From NCBI GenBank assembly GCA_016873435.1, contig VGXF01000002.1, positions 124,001-188,000 on the forward strand: a stretch of DNA of 64,000 bases. The letters are read 5' to 3'. The position numbers and the translations under genes were made by a program. Origin of the DNA: Nitrospira sp. (lineage in GTDB: Bacteria; Nitrospirota; Nitrospiria; Nitrospirales; Nitrospiraceae). Positions within the stretch are counted from its first letter, which is position 1, and each line of letters opens with the position of its first letter. Below the pieces are notes generated by a model, which saw only the letters and a list, made by a program, of their open reading frames with translations, did not search any database and was not told the DNA's origin. This document shows, piece by piece, positions 52,965 to 61,802 of this stretch.

Positions 52965-53992
52965 TTCCTACGGTTGAATGGAAAAATGGTGTGGTGCGGC
53001 TGCTGGATCAAAGCCGGCTACCTGTGCACGTCAAGTTTCTGAATTGCCGAAACTCTAAGGCGGTTGCCTCCGCCATCCGTGAACTCAAAGTGCGTGGTGC
53101 TCCAGCCATCGGTGTCACCGCGGCCATGGGTGTCGCGCTGGGGGCCAAGGCGATCAAAACCACCTCGTATGAAGCGTTTGCCACCGCAGTCGTGAAAATT
53201 TGTGACGAACTGGCTGCCACGCGGCCGACCGCGGTCAATCTGTTCTGGGCCATTACGCGGATGAAAAACAAGCTGGCCGCGCTCAAAGCCAAACCAATTG
53301 CCGAGATCAAGCGGGTACTGGTAGATGAATCGCAGAAGATTCTCGACGAAGACATCGCCATGTGCCGGGCGATGGGGAGACACGGCGCAGCGCTCATCAA
53401 AAACGGCCAGACAGTGCTGACGCATTGCAACGCAGGCGCGCTGGCGACCGCCGGCTATGGCACGGCGCTCGGCGTGATCCGCTCGGCCTGGGAATCCGGC
53501 AAGCAGATCCAGGTATTGGCGGACGAAACACGGCCGGTGTTGCAGGGCGCACGGCTCACCGCGTGGGAGCTGATGCAAGATAAGATTCCCGTCACGCTCA
53601 TTACGGACAACATGGCCGGCGCGTTGATGAAGCAGGGGAAAGTCCATCTCTGCATCGTTGGGGCCGACCGCATTGCCGCGAACGGTGACGTGGCAAACAA
53701 GATCGGGACCTATTCAGTGGCGGTCCTTGCCAGGGCCCACAACATTCCCTTCTATGTCGCCGCGCCATATTCCACAATTGACCTTGTCACTAAGTCCGGC
53801 AACGACATTCCTATTGAACAGCGCAATCCCTCTGAAGTAACCACGCTTCACGGCGGGCTGGCCACGGCTCCAGCCGGGGTGCCAGTCCTCAACCCAGCCT
53901 TCGACGTGACCCCGGCCGCTCTCATCACCGCCATCATCACTGAGCGAGGCGTGTTCACCCCCGGTGAGATTGCCACGCAGTTTCGCTCCTAG
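52961..53992 (+). CDS. mtnA: S-methyl-5-thioribose-1-phosphate isomerase
   Basis: 343 residues from the ATG at 52961. Methionine salvage: isomerises methylthioribose-1-P to the ribulose form. [38 protein letters not shown] (catalytic Cys), [20 protein letters not shown] (catalytic Asp) and [12 protein letters not shown] are clear. No other salvage genes are adjacent. Confidence 0.96.
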   Translation: MIPTVEWKNGVVRLLDQSRLPVHVKFLNCRNSKAVASAIRELKVRGAPAIGVTAAMGVALGAKAIKTTSYEAFATAVVKICDELAATRPTAVNLFWAITRMKNKLAALKAKPIAEIKRVLVDESQKILDEDIAMCRAMGRHGAALIKNGQTVLTHCNAGALATAGYGTALGVIRSAWESGKQIQVLADETRPVLQGARLTAWELMQDKIPVTLITDNMAGALMKQGKVHLCIVGADRIAANGDVANKIGTYSVAVLARAHNIPFYVAAPYSTIDLVTKSGNDIPIEQRNPSEVTTLHGGLATAPAGVPVLNPAFDVTPAALITAIITERGVFTPGEIATQFRS

Positions 53993-54216
53993 GCGATCGC
54001 GCTCCGGACTATGCGCTGCCGCGTCATCGGGGCTTGCATCTCGTGCCCGCTCTTCTGATGGATGATGTTCCACAAAAACACATCGCAATGTGGCCGCTTG
54101 AGTGGGGCACCACATATCGGGAAAGTCGGTGGAGTTCCGTAGGGGGAATAACTCGCCTGCATCGACAAGGCAAGAGCAAATTAAAATAGGGCTCGCGCTG
54201 TACGACGAACCACTCG

Positions 54217-54909
54217 CTAAAGCGTGCGTGTGTTCCAGGGCCCTTTTCGTGTGGAGTGTTCCAGGGCCGTCTTCAGCGCCTTGAGAAAGCGTGTTCGTGG
54301 CCAGGGAGTGGCGCCGAAGCGGGCGAGGTGGTCGGTGTAGACTTGGCAGTCCACAAAGTGAAAGTGCCAGCTGCGCAGTTGTTTGACCAGATGCACGAAC
54401 GCGACTTTTGAGGCGTTGGGCTGCCGGGCGAACATGGATTCACCGAAAAAGGCTGCCCCCAGCGACACGCCGTAGAGCCCGCCCGCCAGGGTTCCGTCCT
54501 GCCAGGCTTCAACAGAATGTGCATAGCCCATCTCGTGCAACTGACAATAGGCTTCAATCATTGGATTGATAATCCATGTGCCGGGTTGCGTGGGGCGTGT
54601 GATCATGGCGCAGTGGGTAATAACTTGTTCAAAGGCCGTGTCGAAGCGGATGTCGAATCGTTGCTTGGCGCAGGTTTTCTCCAGGCTTCGGCTCACGTGC
54701 AATTCGTCCGGCCGTAGCACCATGCGTGGATCGGGCGAGAACCAGAAGAGAGGCGCGGTCGTGTCATAGGGCCACGGAAAGATGCCCTGCGCATAAGCGG
54801 CCAGAACGCGCTCGGGCTGGAGGTCGGCGCCATAGGCGACCAGGCCTTCGACGTCCGCCTTGCGTGGGTCGGGAAAAGGAAAGCGCGCAATCCATGTAGG
54901 AATGGTCAT
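54217..54909 (-). CDS. aat: Leucyl/phenylalanyl-tRNA-protein transferase
   Basis: 230 residues from the ATG at 54909 ([19 protein letters not shown]). It adds Leu or Phe to N-terminal Arg/Lys, marking proteins for Clp[40 protein letters not shown] and [18 protein letters not shown] are diagnostic. Divergent from ndk by 93 bases. The 220 bases after mtnA and before its end hold no gene. Confidence 0.96.
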   Translation of the reverse strand: MTIPTWIARFPFPDPRKADVEGLVAYGADLQPERVLAAYAQGIFPWPYDTTAPLFWFSPDPRMVLRPDELHVSRSLEKTCAKQRFDIRFDTAFEQVITHCAMITRPTQPGTWIINPMIEAYCQLHEMGYAHSVEAWQDGTLAGGLYGVSLGAAFFGESMFARQPNASKVAFVHLVKQLRSWHFHFVDCQVYTDHLARFGATPWPRTRFLKALKTALEHSTRKGPWNTRTL

Positions 54910-54921
54910 GGGCGTCCCTGC

Positions 54922-54951
54922 TTGCGGTTCCAGAGGCGGCCACATTATAAT
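54922..54951 (+). promoter_or_regulatory. Sigma-70-type promoter of ndk
   Basis: TTGCGG, 18 bases, TATAAT, about 50 bases upstream of the ndk ATG. GAGAGGAG precedes the start codon. Confidence 0.65.
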
Positions 54952-55002
54952 CGCACCCGTTTGACGGGGACAGCCACAATTTTGAGAGGAGCTGCAAGGA
55001 TC

Positions 55003-55425
55003 ATGTCGGAACGGACGTTGGCGATCATCAAGCCGGACGCGGTGAAGAAGGATGCGATCGGGGGCATCATCAACATGTATGAAAAGGCGGGCCTGCGGCC
55101 GGTGGCGCTGCGGATGATGCGCATGGCGAAGCCGACCGCCGAGGGGTTCTATGCCGTGCACAAAGCGCGACCGTTTTTCGATAGCCTGACGACCTTCATG
55201 GCTTCTGGGCCGGTGGTGGTTGTGGTGCTGGAGGGAACGGATGCAATCAAGCGCCACCGCGATCTTATGGGCGCGACCGATCCGGCCAAGGCCGAGGCGG
55301 GCACGATTCGCAAGGCGCATGGTACCAACATCGAGTATAATGCGGTGCATGGCTCAGATTCGGCTGAGACCGCTCGCGCAGAGATCAGCTACTTCTTCCC
55401 GGAAATGGACGTGGTGGCGCGGTAG
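55003..55425 (+). CDS. ndk: Nucleoside diphosphate kinase
   Basis: 140 residues. [19 protein letters not shown] at the N-terminus and [19 protein letters not shown] with the catalytic His near 118. Balances NTP pools. Confidence 0.97.
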   Translation: MSERTLAIIKPDAVKKDAIGGIINMYEKAGLRPVALRMMRMAKPTAEGFYAVHKARPFFDSLTTFMASGPVVVVVLEGTDAIKRHRDLMGATDPAKAEAGTIRKAHGTNIEYNAVHGSDSAETARAEISYFFPEMDVVAR

Positions 55426-56878
55426 CAATCTTTCCCGCGTTCTCAGTCTTCTCATCATCCTAATCGTCACGGGCTGCGGGGGACCGCACATACGCCTCGT
55501 ACCCGGTGACGAAGTGCAGACACTCCTCATCCAGCAGGCGCAGGGGCATTTTGCGGAGGGCCGCTACGAGGCCTCCGCCCGCCTCTTACGCCGTCTCCTC
55601 GACAGTTATCCGCGTTCTACGCGTGAAGCCGAAGTCCGCTGGTGGTTGGGCCGCTCCTATGAGCAGGCGGGTCGCTACAAGCAGGCGCTGGCGGAATATC
55701 GCCTGCTGGCGTCGCTGCCGCCACATCCGGAGGCACGGCCAGCTACCTACGGAACTGATGCGAAGATGCGCAGGGCCGCGCTCGAACAGCGGCTAGGACT
55801 GCTGGCACAGGCCCCCAAGGGGCTGGTCGGCCTGCACGTCTCGCCACGCACGCTGCCCGATGCAGTAACCATCGATCAGTGGATGCAGGGGGTTGCACAG
55901 GCCGGTATAACGTTGTTGGTGTTGGATGTAGGGACGAAAGCGAGTGAGCCCTCGCCCGGGGTCTATTTCAAAACAGCTTGGGCGACGTCCACACGTGATG
56001 TGTTTGGTTATGCGGTCCGGGCTGCTCATCAGCGCGGCCTCGCCGTGTTCGCTTCCGTGAGCCTTCGTCGAATGCCCTGGCTGGATACGCGCTTGGGCTG
56101 GAACGATATGACGTTGGACCGGGCAACGGGGCGGTTGATCACTTCAACTGAGCTGAATCTGTTCCATCCGGCCTATCAGGAATATTTGGTTGGATTTCTG
56201 GCTGATTTGTCTATGACGGGCATCGACGGCGTGCTGTTCCGCGCCGAATCGCCCTCCGGTCCGATGGAAGGCTTTTCGGCCCACGCGCTGCGCGGGTTCG
56301 AACGCGATTTTTCGATCAAGCTCGATCCAACCACACTCGCGATTCCCAGCGAATCCGTCTGGCGCGTGGCACCGATGAACAACGGTCAGCCGATACGACC
56401 GGAAGGTGTGCCGGACTATTGGCGGTGGCTGGGATGGAAGGCGCGCGAGACGGTCGCAACGCTTGCGCGGCTTCGGCAGGCGGTCCAACAGCGGGCACCT
56501 GTTCTGCAGTTCGCATTGGAAGTCCATCGTGAGGCCGTGTCCGATCCGCTAGCCGCGCTGTTCCGCTACAGCGAGGATGTGTTGGAGGCAAAGGCTGCCC
56601 GGTTCGAATTTTATCTGACGGCCGACGGACCACCGCCGATGCCCTTCGTGACCGTGCCGCCGCCCGGGACCGCGCCGACCGTTGTGCGTTCCGCCAGCAC
56701 CTTCGCAGGCCGCGCGTTGGAGCTGATCGGCGAGGCGGACGACCTTTGGCTGGCAAAAACTTTGCCGACGGGCGACAGCGCGCGTCCTTGGGTGCGTGTG
56801 ACACCTGGCACCGATCGCGCGTCGCTGGCACCCGGCATGGGCTTGTTGTATCTTGAGACGCCGCTCGACGGATCGTAG
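55349..56878 (+). CDS. Lipoprotein with TPR region and GHL/PgaB-type barrel domain
   Basis: Up to 509 residues. The lipobox LIVTGC follows a long basic start if the ATG at 55349 is used, which overlaps ndk by 77 bases; no nearer ATG exists in this frame and the true start may be a non-standard codon. A TPR region follows ([39 protein letters not shown]). From about 150, [43 protein letters not shown] and [14 protein letters not shown] resemble the glycosidase-like barrel of the GHL/PgaB C-terminal type. A sugar-polymer role in the envelope is inference. Confidence 0.68.
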   Translation: MAQIRLRPLAQRSATSSRKWTWWRGSNLSRVLSLLIILIVTGCGGPHIRLVPGDEVQTLLIQQAQGHFAEGRYEASARLLRRLLDSYPRSTREAEVRWWLGRSYEQAGRYKQALAEYRLLASLPPHPEARPATYGTDAKMRRAALEQRLGLLAQAPKGLVGLHVSPRTLPDAVTIDQWMQGVAQAGITLLVLDVGTKASEPSPGVYFKTAWATSTRDVFGYAVRAAHQRGLAVFASVSLRRMPWLDTRLGWNDMTLDRATGRLITSTELNLFHPAYQEYLVGFLADLSMTGIDGVLFRAESPSGPMEGFSAHALRGFERDFSIKLDPTTLAIPSESVWRVAPMNNGQPIRPEGVPDYWRWLGWKARETVATLARLRQAVQQRAPVLQFALEVHREAVSDPLAALFRYSEDVLEAKAARFEFYLTADGPPPMPFVTVPPPGTAPTVVRSASTFAGRALELIGEADDLWLAKTLPTGDSARPWVRVTPGTDRASLAPGMGLLYLETPLDGS

Positions 56879-56926
56879 GTTGACAGAGCGAGGGAAGTCC
56901 CCCTACGATCACGCGGCTGTGAACGC

Positions 56927-56995
56927 AGGTTGAGGCTGAGGCTAAGGTTCGCTTTTAAACACCTAGTCTTTCTCAACTTAACCCAAATCTCAACC
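56927..56995. repeat. Hexamer tandem repeat forming an inverted repeat upstream of gcvH
   Basis: Units AGGTTG, AGGCTG, AGGCTA, AGGTTC at 56927-56950. The arm at 56971-56995 is an imperfect reverse complement (contains CTCAACTTAACCC and TCTCAACC), so the RNA could fold into a long imperfect hairpin about 25 bases before the gcvH start. Confidence 0.6.
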
Positions 56996-57018
56996 GTCAC
57001 CTTGCTTGAAGGGAGCCT

Positions 57019-57408
57019 ATGTATCCGACAGAGTTGAAGTACCACAAAGAGCATGAATGGATCCGCCTGGACGGCAAGCAGGCCACGCTAGGCATCAGCC
57101 ATTTCGCCCAGGACGCGCTGGGCGACATCGTCTTTCTTGACCTGCCCAGGGTCGGCGCGACCGTCACGGAAAATCAGCAGATCGGCGAGGTGGAATCTAC
57201 CAAGACGACCTCCTCCATCTATACGCCGGTGAGCGGCACAATTGTGAAGATCAACGCAGACCTCAAGGACCATCCTGAGGTCGTCAATTCTGATCCGTAC
57301 GGCAAGGGCTGGATCGCGGTGATCGAACTCAGTGATGCCAAACAGGTGGACGGGTTGATGACCGCCGCCCAGTACGAGGCCTTTTTAGCTGGGCAGAAGA
57401 CAGGTTGA
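57019..57408 (+). CDS. gcvH: Glycine cleavage system H protein
   Basis: 129 residues. The lipoyl-Lys lies in GEVESTKTTSSIYTPVSG. H carries the aminomethyl group between P, T and L proteins. LGDIVFLDLPRVG is typical. gcvT and gcvP are not in the window; the L protein follows. Confidence 0.97.
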   Translation: MYPTELKYHKEHEWIRLDGKQATLGISHFAQDALGDIVFLDLPRVGATVTENQQIGEVESTKTTSSIYTPVSGTIVKINADLKDHPEVVNSDPYGKGWIAVIELSDAKQVDGLMTAAQYEAFLAGQKTG

Positions 57409-57480
57409 GGGAAACACATTGTCTGACTAACACGATTGTTCCGCGCTGAGCCGCTCTCTAAACCGCAACCTGCGTGTTCC

Positions 57481-58908
57481 ATGAAAAAACAACAACACAT
57501 CGCCATCCTGGGCGCTGGACCAGGCGGCTATGTAGCTGCGATCCGTGCCGCCCAATTGGGCGCGCGGGTGACGGTCATCGAGCGGGACGCGCTCGGGGGC
57601 GTCTGTCTCAACTGGGGATGCATTCCCAGTAAGGCGCTGCTCGCCGTTGTCGAGCTGGGCGACAAGGTCAAAAAGTCGGCGGAGGCTGGTCTCGTTATTG
57701 AAGGTACCGTCGGGTATGACCCAGTCCGCATGGTCGCTCGCAAAAATAAAGTGGTGGAGGGGCTGGTCAAGGGTATCGCCACGCTGTTCAAGAGCTGGAA
57801 CATCGAACAGCTGGATGGTACGGGTGAATTGCTGGATGCCAAAACGCTTCGCGTCGTGAAACGCGATGGTACGGAGACAATTGTGCAGGCCGACGCCATT
57901 GTGATCGCCACCGGCTCCTCCTGGCCCAACCTGCCGCTATTTCCCATTGACGGCAAGCAGATCATTACGAGTAAGGAGGCGCTCGATCTGCAAGTCATTC
58001 CAGCCAGCCTGCTGATCGTCGGTGGCGGAGTGGAAGGCTGTGAGTTCGCGTCCTTATATAGTGGTCTGGGGACCAAGGTGACGCTGGTCGAAATGCTGCC
58101 GACCATCCTGCCGCTGGAGGACGAGGAAATTGCGTCGGTCATGGCGCGTGAGCTGAAGAAGCGCGGCGTGGAGCTATGCACCGGGACAACGGTCGAAAAG
58201 CTCGAGCGGCAGTCGAATTTGGCGCGTGCCACATTGAACAATGGAGTGATTGTCGAGGCGGCGCAAGTGCTTGTGTCGGTTGGGCGTGGATTCAATTCAA
58301 AAGGCATCGGCCTTGAGAAAGTAGGCGTGTTGGTGGGGTCCCGTGGGGAGATTCTGGTCAACGACTGCTTGGAAACCAACGTGCGCGGCATCTACGCCAT
58401 CGGTGACGTGACGGGGAAGGCGATGCTCGCACATGTGGCATCTGCGCAGGGCAAGGTGGCTGTGCAGAATGTCCTCGGCCATCCGTCCAAAGTCAGCTAC
58501 AATCTGGTCCCGGCCGGGATTTTCACGCTGCCGGAGATCGGACGGGTCGGGCTCACGGAGCGGCAGGCGCGAGAGAAGGTGCAGGCGGTCGGGCGCAACC
58601 CGCATGTGGACGTGAAGATCGGGCGGTTTCGGTACGCGGCGCTGGGCAAGGCGCAGGGCACGGGCGAAACGACTGGCCTATTTAAAATCATTGCCGACGG
58701 GATGACCAATACTCTTCTCGGTGTACATATCATCGGTGCCCATGCAGCCGATCTGGTCCACGAAGCGGCCATGGCCATGCACACCGGTGCGTCACCTGCG
58801 CAGGTGGCGGAGATGATCCATGCGCATCCGACGCTGGCTGAGGGGCTAATGGAAGCGGCGGAGGACGTGGAGGGGATGGCCATTCATCTGGCACGCAAGA
58901 AGGCGTAA
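57481..58908 (+). CDS. lpd: Dihydrolipoyl dehydrogenase (L protein)
   Basis: 475 residues from the ATG at 57481. FAD site ILGAGPGGYVAAIRAAQLG, redox disulfide GGVCLNWGCIPSKALL, second Rossmann VGGGVEGCEFASLYSGLG and C-terminal base HAHPTLAEGLMEAAED. Reoxidises the lipoyl arm of GcvH and 2-oxoacid dehydrogenases. It follows gcvH by 72 bases. Confidence 0.96.
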   Translation: MKKQQHIAILGAGPGGYVAAIRAAQLGARVTVIERDALGGVCLNWGCIPSKALLAVVELGDKVKKSAEAGLVIEGTVGYDPVRMVARKNKVVEGLVKGIATLFKSWNIEQLDGTGELLDAKTLRVVKRDGTETIVQADAIVIATGSSWPNLPLFPIDGKQIITSKEALDLQVIPASLLIVGGGVEGCEFASLYSGLGTKVTLVEMLPTILPLEDEEIASVMARELKKRGVELCTGTTVEKLERQSNLARATLNNGVIVEAAQVLVSVGRGFNSKGIGLEKVGVLVGSRGEILVNDCLETNVRGIYAIGDVTGKAMLAHVASAQGKVAVQNVLGHPSKVSYNLVPAGIFTLPEIGRVGLTERQAREKVQAVGRNPHVDVKIGRFRYAALGKAQGTGETTGLFKIIADGMTNTLLGVHIIGAHAADLVHEAAMAMHTGASPAQVAEMIHAHPTLAEGLMEAAEDVEGMAIHLARKKA

Positions 58909-58909
58909 G

Positions 58910-59290
58910 ATGGCGCAGTCGCTTCTGAGTATCCTGGCCATGCTAGCCGGGCTAGGGGCCGTGGATGTCTGGAACGGCTGACCAGTGTGACGGGAAGAAA
59001 TCGCATCGCCTGAACAGGCGAACGTAGAGGCGGCTCAGGTGCCTAGTTCTGCTCTAATTGAGGCTCTGCCGACCACGTTGGCGGGGTAGAACAAAAAGCT
59101 CGTTCTGAATCGCGCGACGACGGCTGAAGAGGAGACGTTGCCTAACGTTGGGCTGATACTGGCGCAGTGCATGGGTTGGGGGAGTAAGGCGTATGGCCGG
59201 TATCGGACAGTAGAAGAGTTGCGCGATGTGAAGGGCATCGGCAAGAAACGGATGGAGGAAATGCGACTATTGGGTACGGTGAAGGCGTGA
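58910..59290 (+). pseudogene. comEA: comEA-like helix-hairpin-helix gene with three in-frame stop codons
   Basis: A single reading frame of 127 codons starting at ATG 58910, one base after lpd. It encodes a hydrophobic anchor (SLLSILAMLAGLGAV), a linker, then a ComEA-type double HhH domain: LNRATTAEEETLPNVG, and [20 protein letters not shown] followed by KKRMEEMR, ending in TVKA. It is cut by TGA (58979-58981), TGA (58988-58990) and TAG (59087-59089), yet never leaves the frame. ComEA binds incoming DNA during transformation. TGG to TGA and CAG to TAG changes would explain the stops. The real end overlaps the tyrS start (GTGA). Confidence 0.75.
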
Positions 59291-60495
59291 GTGACCTGAA
59301 CAAGCAAGTGGATTTGATCCTCCGTGGTGTCGTGGAGGTGATCCAGCAGAGCGAGTTGGAAGCCAAACTGGCCCGCTCGATCAAAGAAAAGCGACCGCTG
59401 CGGATTAAGGCCGGCTTTGATCCAACCGCGCCGGATCTCCATCTGGGGCATACGGTCCTGATCCATAAGCTTAAACACTTTCAAGATCTCGGCCATCAGG
59501 TGATTTTTCTGATCGGTGATTTCACCGGCATGATCGGCGATCCGACCGGTGTCGCTGAAACCCGAGTCGCGCTGACCAAGGAACAGGTGCTAAAGAACGC
59601 GAAGACCTACGAACGGCAGATTTTCAAGATTCTCGATCCGAAGAAAACACTTGTGGACTTCAATAGCCGCTGGATGGGCGCGATGAAAGTGGAGGAGCTG
59701 GTCCATCTTGCGGCGCATTACCGCGTGGCGCGCATGCTGGAGCGCGAGGACTTCCACAAGCGCTACCACGAACAGAAACCGATCAGCGTCCATGAGTTTC
59801 TCTATCCGTTGATCCAGGGCTACGACTCCGTGGAGTTGAAGGCGGATGTAGAGCTGGGCGGGACGGACCAGAAGTTTAATCTATTGGTTGGGCGCGATTT
59901 GCAGCGAGCGTATGGGCAGGAGGCGCAGGTAGTTATCACGATGCCGCTACTTGAGGGGACTGACGGCGTGCGAAAGATGAGCAAGAGCCTTGGAAACTAT
60001 ATCGCGCTTGAGGATAAACCGGAGGAGATGTTCGGCAAAATCATGTCCATTAGCGACACGCTCATGCACCGCTACTACGAGTTGCTGACGACAGAGGATC
60101 TAGGCCGCGTCACGACGCTGCATCCGATGGAATCCAAGCAGGCGCTGGCGGAGCAAATCGTCGTCCGCTATTACGGTGCGGAGGCGGGTCAGGCGGCGCG
60201 GGCGGTATTCCAACAAAAATTCCAGGAAAAGGAATTTCCAACTGAGCCGGATGCGCGGGTGGTGCTTACCAAGGTGGATCTCAAGGATGGGAAAATCGGC
60301 CTGGTGGATGTCATTGCTAGGACCGGATTAGTGCCGAGTAAGAGCGAAGCCCGCCGTTTAGTGGCGCAGGGTGGGGTCGAAGTCGACGGGGAGAAGCAGC
60401 AGGATGCCACTGCTACGCTGGTTCTGAAGGCCGGACACCAGTGCCGGCTCAAAGTTGGCCGTAGGAAGTTTGCTGTGGTGGAGTATCGTCCGTAA
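59287..60495 (+). CDS. tyrS: Tyrosyl-tRNA synthetase
   Basis: 402 residues from a GTG start overlapping the comEA pseudogene stop. [10 protein letters not shown] is the HIGH-type motif, [11 protein letters not shown] the KMSKS loop, and a C-terminal S4-like domain ends the protein ([20 protein letters not shown]). It resembles the longer TyrZ-type group in layout. Confidence 0.96.
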   Translation: MSDLNKQVDLILRGVVEVIQQSELEAKLARSIKEKRPLRIKAGFDPTAPDLHLGHTVLIHKLKHFQDLGHQVIFLIGDFTGMIGDPTGVAETRVALTKEQVLKNAKTYERQIFKILDPKKTLVDFNSRWMGAMKVEELVHLAAHYRVARMLEREDFHKRYHEQKPISVHEFLYPLIQGYDSVELKADVELGGTDQKFNLLVGRDLQRAYGQEAQVVITMPLLEGTDGVRKMSKSLGNYIALEDKPEEMFGKIMSISDTLMHRYYELLTTEDLGRVTTLHPMESKQALAEQIVVRYYGAEAGQAARAVFQQKFQEKEFPTEPDARVVLTKVDLKDGKIGLVDVIARTGLVPSKSEARRLVAQGGVEVDGEKQQDATATLVLKAGHQCRLKVGRRKFAVVEYRP

Positions 60496-60599
60496 AGCTG
60501 TGAGCACTTCCAGAAATGCAGGAGCAAAACTAAAGGTTTGATCCGTTGCCTCAGTTTCGCTAAGGCGATATTAGGGCGATAGTAGACGCAAACGAGGGG

Positions 60600-60674
60600 T
60601 GGAGCGGGCGATGGGATTTGAACCCACGACAACTTGCTTGGGAAGCAAGGACTCTACCGCTGAGCTACGCCCGC
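60600..60674 (-). tRNA. tRNA-Gly (anticodon CCC)
   Basis: On the minus strand GCGGGCG pairs with CGCCCGC; the anticodon arm CTTGC-TTCCCAA-GCAAG gives CCC; T-arm GTGGGTTCAAATCCCAT; an encoded CCA end (bases 60602-60600). Confidence 0.95.
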
Positions 60675-60779
60675 CTCCGATTCCCTCAAAATGATCAACC
60701 TGCTGCATCGTATCGTCCGCCCTGTGGTAAGTCAAGAATGACCTCCCATAATCGTTGGATAATTACGAAAGGAACGCCC

Positions 60780-61097
60780 ATGACACGTATGCAATATGCG
60801 GTTTTAGTGGCTGCCGCTATGGTTGCCGGTTTCCTCGGTAGTGCCCTTTCTGAGCGTCTGTTCGTCGTCAGTGTAGCCGTGGCACAGTCCAAGTCGAATA
60901 GCCTCACTGCTGAGGAGTTTCTGCTACTCGACAAGGCCGGCAAAGTTCGCGCAGGATTAGGCTTGGATGCGAATGGGGAAATCGGCTTGGTATTGACTAG
61001 CCGGGATGGCTCCAGGAAGCTCTATCTGTCTCCGGATGAATCTGCTGCCGTTAGACTAGTTGACCGAAACGGCAAGGTGCTCTGGGCGGCCCAGTAG
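60780..61097 (+). CDS. Small signal-anchored protein of unknown function
   Basis: 105 residues from the ATG at 60780, preceded by AAAGGA. A hydrophobic N-terminus (YAVLVAAAMVAGFLGSAL) is followed by FLLLDKAGKVRAGLGLDANG, LVLTSRDGSRKLYLSPDE and LVDRNGKVLWAA, three short strand-turn units of the same kind, probably a small beta repeat. Proteins of this pattern occur in several bacteria with no known role. Nine bases before the next gene. Confidence 0.75.
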   Translation: MTRMQYAVLVAAAMVAGFLGSALSERLFVVSVAVAQSKSNSLTAEEFLLLDKAGKVRAGLGLDANGEIGLVLTSRDGSRKLYLSPDESAAVRLVDRNGKVLWAAQ

Positions 61098-61106
61098 GGA
61101 GGGGCC

Positions 61107-61502
61107 ATGTCCATCAACTGGAAGGCCATCGTGCGGGATGTCTCCATTGTCTTTGGATTGGTGCTGGTGAGTAGCTTGACCACTTCAGTGATCGTCCAAT
61201 CAATGGGAGGGGAAGTCACGCCGCTGGTCATCGGACTCTCCAATATTTTCTGGGGCACGGTGGGGTTTGTGATCAGCGGATGTCTGGTCGTAATCCAACG
61301 GTTCAAACATCTGTTTCTGGTGGCCATCGGGCTTTGGCTGGTGAGTTTTGTGAACGTCCTAGCGGAGATGACGCAGCCGACGGTCTGGGCGGCCGGCTTA
61401 CTACTGATTCTGCTGATGATGGGGTTAGGCGGCAGCCTGTCGTACCTGTTCATGCCGTCGCCGAAACCCGAAGCGACTCCGCCGCCTACATGTGAAACAT
61501 GA
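61107..61502 (+). CDS. Small four-helix membrane protein
   Basis: 131 residues with about four transmembrane segments (IVFGLVLVSSLTTSVIV; LSNIFWGTVGFVISGCLVV; FLVAIGLWLVSFVNVL; AAGLLLILLMMGLGGSL) and a Pro-rich tail. No family recognised. It is likely in the same transcript as the preceding gene. Confidence 0.75.
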   Translation: MSINWKAIVRDVSIVFGLVLVSSLTTSVIVQSMGGEVTPLVIGLSNIFWGTVGFVISGCLVVIQRFKHLFLVAIGLWLVSFVNVLAEMTQPTVWAAGLLLILLMMGLGGSLSYLFMPSPKPEATPPPTCET

Positions 61503-61544
61503 AGCGTATCGCCTAAAGCGATGACGAGATACGAATGATGCGGA

Positions 61545-61736
61545 CTAGACGGCCTTTTGAACGAAACCCGAACGTAGGCAGCGGGTGCAGACCTTGATGC
61601 GTTTCGGGCTGCCGTTGATCAGCGCCTTGACGGTCTGCAAGTTGGGGTTGAACGTCCGCTTGGTTTTGTTGTTGGCATGACTGACGTTGTGCCCGGACTG
61701 ATGCCGCTTGCTGCAAATCTCGCATGTGAACGCCAC
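61545..61736 (-). CDS. rpmB: 50S ribosomal protein L28
   Basis: 63 residues from a GTG start with AAGGAG upstream; the longer frame to 61913 is not coding. [20 protein letters not shown] and [10 protein letters not shown] show the zinc-binding (CxxC + CxxC) form of L28. Divergent from recG. Confidence 0.95.
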   Translation of the reverse strand: MAFTCEICSKRHQSGHNVSHANNKTKRTFNPNLQTVKALINGSPKRIKVCTRCLRSGFVQKAV

Positions 61737-61802
61737 GATCGCACTCCTTCGCTGACTGAGGTTCTTGGTCCAAAAACGAGCGTATGCTAACATACGGCTT
61801 CC

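Noticed and set aside
54910-55350. Extension of the aat frame upstream over ndk
   Set aside because: The extension has shadow-like composition and the family start MTIPTW fits the ATG at 54909.
58910-59290. Stop-codon recoding to explain the comEA frame
   Set aside because: TGA and TAG end many intact genes in the window and no recoding element is seen; pseudogene is simpler.
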